DNA from: an uncultured Clostridium sp.
Lineage (GTDB): Bacteria > Bacillota > Clostridia > Oscillospirales > Acutalibacteraceae
DNA: 17,367 bases
Direction: 5' to 3'
NCBI GenBank assembly: GCA_902471875.1
Contig: CABRLN010000035.1
Coordinates: 1 to 17,367 of the forward strand
The stretch's first letter is position 1. Each line of letters starts with the position of its first letter. Positions 5,697-13,451 of the stretch are shown here, piece by piece. Below the pieces are notes generated by a model. The model had not been told where the DNA came from. It made no database searches and worked only from the letters and a program-made list of their open reading frames with translations. A program made the translations under genes and the position numbers.

Positions 5697-8198
5697 TTAT
5701 TCGGTATCGCCGCCACTGGTATCACCACTGTCGCCGCTGGTATCACCACTGTCGCCGCTGGTATCACCGCCTCCGCCATTGGTATCACCGCCTCCGCTGG
5801 TGTCACCGCCTCCACTGGTATCATCACCGCCGCCGGTATCACCACCGCCGCCGGTATCACCACCGCCGCCGGTATCACCGCTACCGCTGGTATCACCGCC
5901 GCTGTACAGGTCATCACCACTACTGTACAGGTTATCATCGTCATCATCGGAATCCCATGAGGAATTTGAATAATCAGAGTAGTTGTCGGAGCTATAAGAA
6001 TTAGAATAATCATTATAGTTGTTAGAGTTGTAAGAATTGTAGCTGCTGTGATAGCCGGAGCAGTATTCAGGTACATTTCCCTTTTTGTAATAACCTGTAA
6101 AGGTTGTTGAGCAGTACGAACCGGCAAGCAAGCCGGTGCTTGCACAATATTCATGTTCCTCAAGTGTGTCGTCAATAGTAAATTCTTTGTTCTTTTTATC
6201 GCTAAGATATTCCTGCATTAAATCATGGAAAATTGTAACTGCAACAGAGAAGCTGGATTGTGAAAGCGAAGAAGGAGTATCGTAACCTGTCCATACAGCA
6301 CAGGTTGCGTATGGAGAAAGTCCGCAGAACCAGTGGTCTTTATCGCTGTCGGTTGTACCTGTTTTACCAAGAATATCCCAACCTGAAATTTTTGCTTCAC
6401 CGGCACTTGTATGTGCAGGGTTATTGTGAACTACGTTGTAATTAAGCAATCTGTTCATAATTGAAGCTGTTTGTGATGAATATGCTTGTGTAGGAATTTG
6501 TTCACGGTGGTCAATAATTACATTGCCGGAGGCATCCTCAACATAGTAGTAAGTGTAAGAGTCATAAATTTTGCCTCCATTACCCATATACTGATAAGCT
6601 GTAGCCATTTCACGAACGGTAACGCCGCCGTTTAAACCACCCAGTGACAATGCACCAAGATTATTTGCATCTTCAGTTGATAAATGTCTGAAATACATTT
6701 TATTAATTGCTTGGTTATATGCATTTTTTGCACCAACAAGCTTCATTGTTTGTGCAGCGGTTGCATTTGAAGAACGTTCAATAGCATCAGGCAAAGTAAT
6801 TTCACCCAAGTAAGATCCGTACACGTTATTAGGACCCGAAACCAAGTTCCCATTTTCGTCTGTTTTCCATTCGTCAATAGGCTGGTCTTTTACCATTGAT
6901 GAGTAATGGTATTCATCTTTTTCAATAGCCAGCGGGTAAACAACAACAGGTTTAATTGAAGAACCCGGCTGCAGCTCTGCAACATTTGCTCTGTCCCATA
7001 CAAACATCTGATTTTTCTTTTCTCTGCCGCCAACTGTTGCTAATACTCTGCCTTTTAGGTCTGTCATAACAACAGCAAGCTCACAGTTAGGGTCGTATGG
7101 TGTACTCATTGATTGAATATAATTTTCACAAAATTGTTGGAATTTTAAATCCATAGCAAGATAAATTTTTAAACCGCCTGAATAAATTTTATTTGAAGCT
7201 ACATCGCTGCTTATATTAAGTTCTTTTGCAAGTTCGTCTTCAAGGTCTCTTAAGGCTGCTTCAACATACCAGTTTGACAGGTAGTCGCTGCCGTATTTTT
7301 CTTCTTTAGATTCTTTTTCCTGCTCTTTTTTATTATTTTCATAACCTACAAATTTTAGGTTATCAGAATCTTTTTTTGCTTGATCGTATTCTGCTTTGGT
7401 GAGCATTCCCTGATCATACATAGCGTCTATTACGGTATCTCGGCGTACCTTGTTATCTTCAGGATAAATTAAAGGATTGTATGCAGCAGGATTTTGTGTA
7501 ATGCCTGCAATGGCAGCACATTCGGCTACATTACATTCACTTATGTCCTTAGCAAAATAAAGGTTTGCTGCTGCTTGCACACCCTGACATCCGCTGCCAT
7601 AGTTTACAATATTTAAGTATGCCTCTAAAATTTCATCTTTAGTGTATTCCTTCTCAAGATTTAGTGCTTTAAAAATTTCTGTAAGCTTACGTGTTATACT
7701 AACCTCATTGTTACCTGTAATATTTTTTATCAGCTGTTGTGTAATTGTTGAACCACCATAGCTTGATTCTGAACCAAGATTCACAATAGCACCTGCTGTT
7801 CTAACCCAGTCAACACCCGAGTGGTCATAAAAACGCTTATCCTCAATTGCAATTTGTGCGTTTGTCATGTTCTCAGGTATTTGGTCAAGTCCAACCCACA
7901 CTCTGTTTTCAGTACCGTGCAATCTTTGGTATTCAACAGGTTTATTGTCATCGTTATAAATATACAAAAACGATGTTTGCTGCTGCTTTTCGCTGGTAAG
8001 GTCAATTCCTGTTGGCTGACAAGCTAAGCCGTACAGGTAAATAGACAGGGCAATAGCCACAATGCCGCCTGATACTAAAAGTATCATAAGTGCAGTAGAT
8101 ATGGTTTTCCATAATAAAGAGAAAAAACCCTTTGTTCCGGATACCGCTACACTGCCGGGGGTTATCCGACTGTTATATTGGTTCCTTATCTTTCCCAT
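5697..8198 (-). CDS. class A penicillin-binding protein (PBP1A family), bifunctional glycosyltransferase/transpeptidase
   Basis: Polymerises and cross-links peptidoglycan outside the membrane. The 833-residue protein has a basic N-terminus and one membrane anchor at about 33-57. The GT51 domain follows: catalytic E119 in IEDKRFYDHSG, GGSTITQQLIKN (148-159), and RKLTEIFKALNLE with E174. The transpeptidase domain has SxxK as S413-SI-K416 in PGSSIKP, SxN as S476-S-N478, and KTGT at 612-615. After about residue 680 comes a short region with three Cys (685, 696, 713), then a Tyr/Ser/Asn-rich linker (714-750), an Asp run (751-755), and a Gly-Asp-Thr repeat tail to the end. GGAGG lies 11 bases before the ATG, slightly long spacing. 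A lone gene, divergent from the BofC-like gene. Confidence 0.95.
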   Translation of the reverse strand: MGKIRNQYNSRITPGSVAVSGTKGFFSLLWKTISTALMILLVSGGIVAIALSIYLYGLACQPTGIDLTSEKQQQTSFLYIYNDDNKPVEYQRLHGTENRVWVGLDQIPENMTNAQIAIEDKRFYDHSGVDWVRTAGAIVNLGSESSYGGSTITQQLIKNITGNNEVSITRKLTEIFKALNLEKEYTKDEILEAYLNIVNYGSGCQGVQAAANLYFAKDISECNVAECAAIAGITQNPAAYNPLIYPEDNKVRRDTVIDAMYDQGMLTKAEYDQAKKDSDNLKFVGYENNKKEQEKESKEEKYGSDYLSNWYVEAALRDLEDELAKELNISSDVASNKIYSGGLKIYLAMDLKFQQFCENYIQSMSTPYDPNCELAVVMTDLKGRVLATVGGREKKNQMFVWDRANVAELQPGSSIKPVVVYPLAIEKDEYHYSSMVKDQPIDEWKTDENGNLVSGPNNVYGSYLGEITLPDAIERSSNATAAQTMKLVGAKNAYNQAINKMYFRHLSTEDANNLGALSLGGLNGGVTVREMATAYQYMGNGGKIYDSYTYYYVEDASGNVIIDHREQIPTQAYSSQTASIMNRLLNYNVVHNNPAHTSAGEAKISGWDILGKTGTTDSDKDHWFCGLSPYATCAVWTGYDTPSSLSQSSFSVAVTIFHDLMQEYLSDKKNKEFTIDDTLEEHEYCASTGLLAGSYCSTTFTGYYKKGNVPEYCSGYHSSYNSYNSNNYNDYSNSYSSDNYSDYSNSSWDSDDDDDNLYSSGDDLYSGGDTSGSGDTGGGGDTGGGGDTGGGDDTSGGGDTSGGGDTNGGGGDTSGDSGDTSGDSGDTSGGDTE
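5703..5900 (-). repeat. 18/21-bp tandem repeat encoding the Gly-Asp-Thr tail of the PBP
   Basis: The plus strand shows repeated GGTATCACC units with CCGCCG or TCCGCC spacers. In protein terms Asp-Thr recurs 11 times: every 6 residues from 769 to 805 (18 bp), then every 7 residues at 812, 819 and 826 (21 bp), and finally at 831. Most units are GGG(G)DT, the later ones SGDSGDT. This is far more G/C-rich than the surrounding gene. Such in-frame repeats can change copy number by slippage. Confidence 0.85.
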
Positions 8199-8575
8199 AA
8201 AAAATCAAACCTCCATTAAATTTATACAATTGATGAAATTTATTACAAAATAAATGTGAATATAACCTTTACCATTATATCACCTACTAATAAAAAAGAA
8301 AATCCTTTTTTCGAGGAATTAATTAAAATTTTATAAATTTATAAGTATTTTGAGAAAAGTATGTTTACAGCAAGTATTTTTGTTGCAAAATCATTAAATA
8401 TTATATCTTAGAAGAATTAAGAAAGAATATTTTTCTGCTTTTCTCTATTATTGGTATAAAAATACAAATAATTCAGTTGCAGGCTTTTTACAAATTCTAA
8501 CATTAATATATAATATTTATTGCAGTAAGGGTTATACTAAATTTAATATTAAAGTTATGTAAGGTGATTATAATA
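8199..8575. other. divergent intergenic region, very A/T-rich
   Basis: About 375 bp separate the PBP and BofC-like genes. No gene, RNA fold or strong repeat was recognised. It should hold both promoters. On the minus strand TATAAT (8274-8279) with a poor -35 TTTTCT (8297-8302) at 17 bp is the best candidate for the PBP. On the plus strand TATACT (8533-8538) is a possible -10 for the small gene but has no clear -35. Confidence 0.5.
8274..8302 (-). promoter_or_regulatory. candidate promoter for the PBP gene
   Basis: Minus-strand TATAAT at 8274-8279, preceded by TTTTCT at 8297-8302 with 17-bp spacing. The -10 is perfect but the -35 matches only three of six positions. The leader to the ATG would be about 70 nt. 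Confidence 0.45.
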
Positions 8576-8911
8576 ATGAGTAAACGAGTAAATGCTTTTG
8601 TAGCAATAGCTTTTGTTCTTTTTATGGTAGCAGCTTTAGTAGCTACTTTTTTAAGCTGCGAGAGAAACGATGATGTTTCGGCAGCCAGCCCTACGCAGTC
8701 AAGTGAGAATGCGACAAAATATAAAACCTATATTGTAAAAGAATATGACGGAGTAGTTGCTGTTTTTGAAAATGGTGATAACAAGCCTATTAGGGTAACC
8801 GACCGATATGTGTCTGCTTTGCCTAAAGCAGACAGGGACAAGTTAAAAACAGGAATAGAGGTTGAAACCCCGGAACAACTAAGAAGATTACTTGAAGATT
8901 TATGCAGTTAA
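8576..8911 (+). CDS. small membrane-anchored protein with BofC C-terminal-like domain
   Basis: A 111-residue protein with one hydrophobic segment (about 8-27), probably an uncleaved anchor. A Cys at 28 follows FLS, which is not a convincing lipobox. After a polar linker (29-48) comes a compact domain: YIVKEYDGVVAVFENG, then VTDRYVSALPKADRDKL, KTGIEV and PEQLRRLLEDL. This order (strand pair, LPxxDxxxLxxGI, ExLxxLLED) is what I recall from the C-terminal domain of BofC, the Bacillus forespore regulator of the sigma-K checkpoint, and from short clostridial proteins sharing it. The ATG at 8576 is preferred because AAGGTG lies about 9 bases before it. A GTG at 8564 would overlap that site. It is a lone gene. 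The domain link is from memory; its role here is not known. Confidence 0.7.
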   Translation: MSKRVNAFVAIAFVLFMVAALVATFLSCERNDDVSAASPTQSSENATKYKTYIVKEYDGVVAVFENGDNKPIRVTDRYVSALPKADRDKLKTGIEVETPEQLRRLLEDLCS

Positions 8912-9003
8912 TGTTATTACTTGCAGAATTTAACAAATTACTCGCTGTTTTTATGTAATAATTATATAATAGTTAAATTATGGTAAACTGTCATCAATTA
9001 ATA

Positions 9004-9032
9004 TTGACAAAACTCTTTGTTGGTAATAAAAT
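9004..9032 (+). promoter_or_regulatory. sigma-A promoter of the fatty-acid operon
   Basis: TTGACA (9004-9009) and TAAAAT (9027-9032) are 17 bp apart, 11 of 12 consensus positions. Transcription would start near 9039, leaving a leader of about 98 nt before fabT. Confidence 0.8.
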
Positions 9033-9099
9033 TAGTTAGGTAATCAAAATAATTTATAATGGCTTTTTATGTGTTGGTACAGTATTTTAAATATAAATT

Positions 9100-9110
9100 G
9101 TTTTGCAAAC
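9100..9110. promoter_or_regulatory. possible operator in the fabT leader
   Basis: GTTTTGCAAAC is a small palindrome (GTTT/AAAC arms, 3-nt centre) about 26 bp before the fabT start. FabT-type regulators usually bind palindromes with TTTGA/TCAAA arms near their own promoter. This one is shorter and differs. Another imperfect palindrome (GTCATCAATTAATATTGAC, 8990-9008) overlaps the -35. Neither is certain. Confidence 0.25.
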
Positions 9111-9136
9111 TATAACTTATAATAATCGGAGGAAGT

Positions 9137-9628
9137 ATGGAAGATTTTTTTTGTAAGAAATTTAACGATGCTTTGTCTAACAGTTATATTTTAATTAACC
9201 GTATTGAGCAAAATATGTTTAACAGCTCAAAACGATTTAATTTGTCAGTAAGTGAACTTTCTATGTTAGAGGTTATAAACAAAAGTCCGGTTACCGGCAA
9301 AGTAGTGGGGGATATTGCAAACGAACTTATGATAACACCATCATCTGTTACTATTGCGGTAAACAGGCTTGAAAAAAAAGGATATGTTGCCCGCCATAAA
9401 AGTAAAACTGATGGCAGACAGGTATATGTTAATTTAACAGAAAAAGGCAGGCATGCTGACAGAATACATAAGCGTTTCAGAAAAAATATGGCACGAGATA
9501 TTTTGTGTGATATGAATGAAAATGAAAAGTGTACTCTTGTAAAATGTATGGAGAGAATGAACAATTTTCTCTTAAATAAAATTAACAGAAGTCTTGTAAA
9601 TAAAGACGGGCTGAAAAAATCTGCATAA
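9137..9628 (+). CDS. fabT: MarR family regulator of fatty-acid synthesis (FabT-like)
   Basis: A 163-residue winged-helix regulator. The MarR core is clear: VGDIANELMITPSSVTIAVN (57-76) is the helix-turn-helix, followed by RLEKKGYVARHKSKTDGRQV (77-96), which forms the wing with its conserved D-x-R. NLTEKG starts the dimer helix. FabT of streptococci, first gene of the same operon, represses fab genes with long-chain acyl-ACP as co-repressor; the position here, 19 bp before fabH, supports the same job. The start ATG follows GGAGGA. The C-terminus beyond residue 150 is basic and a little longer than usual. The MarR family is certain, the FabT function is inferred from context. Confidence 0.85.
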   Translation: MEDFFCKKFNDALSNSYILINRIEQNMFNSSKRFNLSVSELSMLEVINKSPVTGKVVGDIANELMITPSSVTIAVNRLEKKGYVARHKSKTDGRQVYVNLTEKGRHADRIHKRFRKNMARDILCDMNENEKCTLVKCMERMNNFLLNKINRSLVNKDGLKKSA

Positions 9629-9647
9629 TTTGAAAGGAAAAAACAGA

Positions 9648-10610
9648 ATGAGCTTTAGTATAATTGGTACAGGTAAAGCAGTACCCGAATATGTTTTAAC
9701 CAACGAAGAGCTTTCTACTATGGTAGAAACTAATGACGAATGGATTTCAACAAGAACGGGTATTAAAAGAAGACATATTTGCAAGGACGAAACTATGACT
9801 CAGCTGTGTGTTAAAGCAGCAAATGAGGCTATGCAAAACGCCGGCATTACATCAAAAGACCTAGACCTTATTATTTGTGCAACTTTAAGAGGAGAATATA
9901 TTACCCCTTCACAGGCTTGTGTTGTACAAAAGGAGATTGGTGCAAGCTGTCCTGCATTTGATATTAACGCTGCTTGTTCGGGCTTTATTTATGCACTTGA
10001 CGTTGCTGACGGATTTTTTGCAAGAAATAGGGTTGACAAAGTACTTGTAATTGCACTTGATAATCTTTCTAACATAGTTGACTGGACAGACCGTGCAACC
10101 TGTGTTTTGTTTGGCGATGGCGGCGGAGCTGCTGTACTAAGCCGCGGCGAAGGCCTTAAATATATCGAGATTAACGCTAAAGGCGACACAGATGTTTTAA
10201 GATGCCCAAGGGGCGAAAATACCTCACCTTTTTATAAGCATGAGTCAGAACACCCTTATTTGTATATGAATGGTCCTGAGGTTTACAAATTTGCTGTAAC
10301 CAATATGGTTAGGGGTATTAAAAAAGCTATTAAGGCTGCTGGGTTAACTGAAGATGATATTGATTGGGTAATTCCGCACCAGGCTAATATCAGAATTATA
10401 GAAACTGCTGTTGACAAGCTGAATATTCCAAGCGAAAAGTTTATTCGTACAATTTCAGAGTATGGCAATACTTCAGGCGGCAGCTGTGCAATTGCACTTG
10501 CTGAGTGTGTGGAACAAAAGAAGTTTAAAAAAGGCGACAACATTGTATTTTGTGCTTTCGGCTCAGGTTTAACCACAGGCAGCTGCGTAATTACATGGGA
10601 CAAGGACTAA
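9648..10610 (+). CDS. fabH: beta-ketoacyl-ACP synthase III
   Basis: Condenses acetyl-CoA (or a branched starter) with malonyl-ACP to start fatty-acid chains. The 320-residue thiolase-fold enzyme has the full catalytic triad: C110 in DINAACSGF, H244 in IPHQANIRI, and N274 in YGNTSGGS. TGIKRRH (37-43) and the final glycine-rich FGSGLTTGS (304-312) are also family hallmarks. The ATG at 9648 is chosen over an upstream in-frame TTG at 9630 because the ribosome site AAAGGA (9633-9638) lies between them and the protein then starts MSFSIIGTG as in other FabH. YGNTSGGS replaces the common YGNTSAAS, a mild change that may alter the acyl pocket. It is followed by 146 bp without a gene. Confidence 0.95.
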   Translation: MSFSIIGTGKAVPEYVLTNEELSTMVETNDEWISTRTGIKRRHICKDETMTQLCVKAANEAMQNAGITSKDLDLIICATLRGEYITPSQACVVQKEIGASCPAFDINAACSGFIYALDVADGFFARNRVDKVLVIALDNLSNIVDWTDRATCVLFGDGGGAAVLSRGEGLKYIEINAKGDTDVLRCPRGENTSPFYKHESEHPYLYMNGPEVYKFAVTNMVRGIKKAIKAAGLTEDDIDWVIPHQANIRIIETAVDKLNIPSEKFIRTISEYGNTSGGSCAIALAECVEQKKFKKGDNIVFCAFGSGLTTGSCVITWDKD

Positions 10611-10756
10611 TTGCAGTTTATGCAGAATACTTTATTTTTATGTATATAAATAACCGTATAAAGAATAAATAATTATGTAAGTGGCATATTAAGTGAACAT
10701 GTTAATTGCTATTGCGATTTAGTATAAAAATATAGAAGACGAAAGGAATTACATAT

Positions 10757-11707
10757 ATGATTAGCACTCCTATAAATGAACAGTTAGGCATTAAGTACCC
10801 TATTTTTCAGGGCGGTATGGCTTGGGTAGCAGACGCTTCTCTTGCAGCAGGCGTCAGTAATGCAGGCGGTTTAGGAATTATTGCCGCTATGAACTCAAAT
10901 GGCGAGCAGTTAAGAGAAGAAATCAAAAAGTGCAAAGAACTAACTGACAAACCTTTTGGCGTGAACATTATGCTTATGAGTCCGTTTGTTGAAGAAACGG
11001 CTAAGGTTGTAGCAGAAGAGAAAATTCCTGTAGTTACAACAGGTGCAGGTAACCCTGCAAGATTTATGAAAATGTGGCTTGAGGCAGGCATAAAGGTTAT
11101 ACCTGTAACACCGTCAGTAACGCTTGCAAAAATGGCACAAAGAAACGGTGCTTTTGCTGTAATTGCCGAAGGCGGCGAATCAGGCGGGCATGTTGGTGAT
11201 ATTACAACAATGGCACTTGTGCCGCAGGTTTGTGACGCTGTTACTATTCCTGTAATAGCCGCAGGTGGTATTGCAGACGGCAGAGGCGTTGCGGCTTCGT
11301 TTATGCTTGGCGCACAAGGTGTACAGCTTGGAACACGCTTTTTGGTAGCAGAAGAATGTACAATAAGTCAAGAATATAAAAAGAAGGTTTTAAAAGCTAA
11401 GGATATTGACACAGTTGTTACAGGCAAAAGACTTGGTCACCCTGTTCGTTCAATTAAAAATTCTTTTACAAGAGAATATACAAAATGTGAGTACAACAGC
11501 AGTGAGGTTTCTGACGAAGAGCTTGAAAAAATGGCTCTTGGTGTTTTAAGAAAAGCCGCACGAGAGGGCGACGTTTCTAACGGCTGTGTTCTTGCAGGTC
11601 AAATTGCAGGTATGGTAAAAAAAGAACAGCCTGCTAAGGAAATTATAGAAGAAATTTTTGCTGAGGCAGAGCAGGTGTTAGGTGGTGCGTCTAAATGGGT
11701 AAAATAG
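10757..11707 (+). CDS. fabK: enoyl-ACP reductase II (FMN-dependent)
   Basis: Reduces trans-2-enoyl-ACP, the last step of each elongation round. The 316-residue TIM-barrel flavoprotein of the nitronate monooxygenase/FabK family opens with QGGMAWVADASLAAGVSNAG (18-37). The catalytic His is H145 in GGESGGHVG (139-147). The FMN-phosphate segments are VIAAGGIADGRG (166-177) and MLGAQGVQLGTRF (183-195). FabK is unrelated to the short-chain FabI and is not inhibited by triclosan; no fabI is in the window. The start follows GAAAGGA. The last 13 bases overlap fabD, so the two are coupled. It could be confused with nitronate monooxygenase, but the operon settles the role. Confidence 0.95.
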   Translation: MISTPINEQLGIKYPIFQGGMAWVADASLAAGVSNAGGLGIIAAMNSNGEQLREEIKKCKELTDKPFGVNIMLMSPFVEETAKVVAEEKIPVVTTGAGNPARFMKMWLEAGIKVIPVTPSVTLAKMAQRNGAFAVIAEGGESGGHVGDITTMALVPQVCDAVTIPVIAAGGIADGRGVAASFMLGAQGVQLGTRFLVAEECTISQEYKKKVLKAKDIDTVVTGKRLGHPVRSIKNSFTREYTKCEYNSSEVSDEELEKMALGVLRKAAREGDVSNGCVLAGQIAGMVKKEQPAKEIIEEIFAEAEQVLGGASKWVK

Positions 11708-12597
11708 CATTTGTTTTTTCAGGTCAAGGTGCACAATATACAGGCATGGGTAAAGAGCTTTACGATTGCTCACCTGCTGCTAAAGCAGTATATGACATGG
11801 CAGACAGCATAAGAAAAGGTACTTCAACACAGTGCTTTGAAGCCGACAAAGAGGAGCTTAGCCGTACAGTAAATACACAGCCTTGCGTTTTTACTGCTGA
11901 CCTTGCAGCAGCAGCGGCAGTAGATGAAAAGGGTATTAAACCTGACTACATTGCAGGCTTTTCACTGGGTGAAATTGCTGCCTTGGGTTTTTCAGATATG
12001 TTAAGCTATGAAGAGGCTTTTAAATTGGTTTGCCGCCGAGGTGAGCTTATGGACAAAGCCGCACAGCAAAACAAGGGTGCAATGGTAGCAGTACTAAAGC
12101 TTCCACCTGAAAAAGTAGAGGAAATTGCATTAAAATTTGACAATACTTATCCTGTAAACTACAACAGCCCAATTCAAACTGTTGTAGCAACTACAGAAGA
12201 AAATGCAGAAGCTCTTATGGATGCTGTAAAAGCAGAAAAAGGCAAGCCTGTTAAGCTGGCAGTAAGCGGCGCTTTCCACTCACCGTTTATGAGCAGTGCT
12301 GCTAAAGGTTTAGGTGAATATCTGGCAGATAAACAGCTTAACCAGCCAACAACACCAATTTACAGCAATGTAACTGCACAACCATATAGCGGTGACTTTA
12401 AAGAACTTATTACAAAGCAGGTAGAAAATCCTGTACAATGGCAAAAAACAGTTGAAAACCTAATTAAACTTGGTGTTGATACTTTTATTGAGGTTGGTGT
12501 TGGCAAAACACTGGCAGGATTAATTAAGAAAATTAATAAAGAGGTTAAGGTGTTTAATGTAGAAAACAAAGAAACACTTGACGCTTTGGATATATAA
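11695..12597 (+). CDS. fabD: malonyl-CoA:ACP transacylase
   Basis: Moves malonyl from CoA to ACP. A 300-residue enzyme with FSGQGAQYTGMG (8-19) forming the oxyanion loop. The nucleophile is S90 in GFSLGE, with R115 in CRRGELMD and H195 in SGAFHSP. GFSLGE replaces the textbook GHSLGE; from memory this His-to-Phe change is seen in other Firmicutes FabD, so I do not read it as loss of function. The NSP and SGAFHSPFM elements and the C-terminal FIEVGVGKTLAGL (263-275) complete the family pattern. The start codon lies inside the end of fabK, with GGTGGT upstream as a modest ribosome site, so translation is probably coupled. It is followed by fabG after 15 bp. Confidence 0.95.
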   Translation: MGKIAFVFSGQGAQYTGMGKELYDCSPAAKAVYDMADSIRKGTSTQCFEADKEELSRTVNTQPCVFTADLAAAAAVDEKGIKPDYIAGFSLGEIAALGFSDMLSYEEAFKLVCRRGELMDKAAQQNKGAMVAVLKLPPEKVEEIALKFDNTYPVNYNSPIQTVVATTEENAEALMDAVKAEKGKPVKLAVSGAFHSPFMSSAAKGLGEYLADKQLNQPTTPIYSNVTAQPYSGDFKELITKQVENPVQWQKTVENLIKLGVDTFIEVGVGKTLAGLIKKINKEVKVFNVENKETLDALDI

Positions 12598-12612
12598 ACA
12601 GGGGGTATAAAA

Positions 12613-13356
12613 ATGAGTTTAGAAAATAAAACAGCAGTTGTAACCGGTGCATCAAGAGGTATTGGCTTGGCAGTAGCAAAAAAGCTTGCATCGCAGGGTG
12701 CTAATATTGCTATTCTTTATGTCGGTAAAGAAGAAGAGGGTGAAAACGCAAAAAAAGAGGTTGAAGCTTTAGGTGTAAAGGTTGGTCTTTATTACTGCGA
12801 TGTTTCAAACTTTGCCGAATCAAAAGCCACAGTTGATAAGATTATTGAAGAATTTGGCGGTATTGACATTCTTATAAATAACGCAGGTATTGTAAGAGAT
12901 AAGCTTATTTTGAAAATGGAAGAGGCTGACTTTGATTCTGTTATTAATGTAAACCTAAAGGGTACATTTAATATGATTAAGCATACATATACTCACTTTA
13001 TGAAGAAAAGAGCAGGCAGAATTGTCAATGTTGCGTCAGTTGTAGGTATAAACGGCAATGCAGGTCAGGCTAACTATTCAGCTTCTAAAGCAGGTGTAAT
13101 AGGTTTAACAAAATCAGTTGCAAAAGAGCTTGCCGGCAGAGGTGTTACAGCTAATGCTGTTGCCCCGGGTTATATCATTACAGATATGACAAATGCATTA
13201 AGCGACAAGGTTAAAGACGCTATAGAGGCTTCGATTCCAATGAAAAAGCGTGGCTTGCCTGAGGATGTTGCAAACGCTATTTCTTTCCTATGTTCAGATG
13301 ATGCTTCATATATTACAGGCGAGGTTATTCGTGTTGACGGCGGTATGGCAATGTAA
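12613..13356 (+). CDS. fabG: 3-oxoacyl-ACP reductase
   Basis: NADPH-dependent reduction of beta-ketoacyl-ACP. A 247-residue classical short-chain dehydrogenase: TGASRGIG (11-18) binds the cofactor, NNAG is at 89-92, and the catalytic residues are N114, S142, Y155 and K159 (YSASK). The ending VDGGMAM is the usual FabG C-terminus. The ATG follows a GGGGG ribosome site. It lies in the middle of the operon, with about 95 A/T-rich bases before fabF in which I see no terminator. Confidence 0.95.
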   Translation: MSLENKTAVVTGASRGIGLAVAKKLASQGANIAILYVGKEEEGENAKKEVEALGVKVGLYYCDVSNFAESKATVDKIIEEFGGIDILINNAGIVRDKLILKMEEADFDSVINVNLKGTFNMIKHTYTHFMKKRAGRIVNVASVVGINGNAGQANYSASKAGVIGLTKSVAKELAGRGVTANAVAPGYIITDMTNALSDKVKDAIEASIPMKKRGLPEDVANAISFLCSDDASYITGEVIRVDGGMAM

Positions 13357-13451
13357 TTATAAATATAAATTAAATTTTTAATAAACAAAAAAGGGTTTAT
13401 ACAAATAAATATTTCCAAAATCAGTTATTTATCAGAGAGGAGATTTTACCT

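Noticed and set aside
5687..6175. Long second frame over the PBP tail encoding Val/Ile/Pro/Ala repeats
   Set aside because: It is a shadow of the tandem repeat read out of frame; the PBP frame carries the conserved domains.
10700..10728. Possible internal promoter before fabK (TATAAA at 10723-10728)
   Set aside because: The matching -35 (TGTTAA) is poor, so I cannot support it beyond A/T-rich chance.
11962..11979. FabD nucleophile motif GFSLGE instead of GHSLGE as evidence of an inactive enzyme
   Set aside because: Ser90, Arg115 and His195 are all present, and as far as I recall Phe at this position occurs in other Firmicutes FabD.
13381..13400. ATAAAC/GTTTAT inverted repeat between fabG and fabF as an internal terminator
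   Set aside because: Weak 6-bp A/T stem with no T-run; the operon most likely continues.
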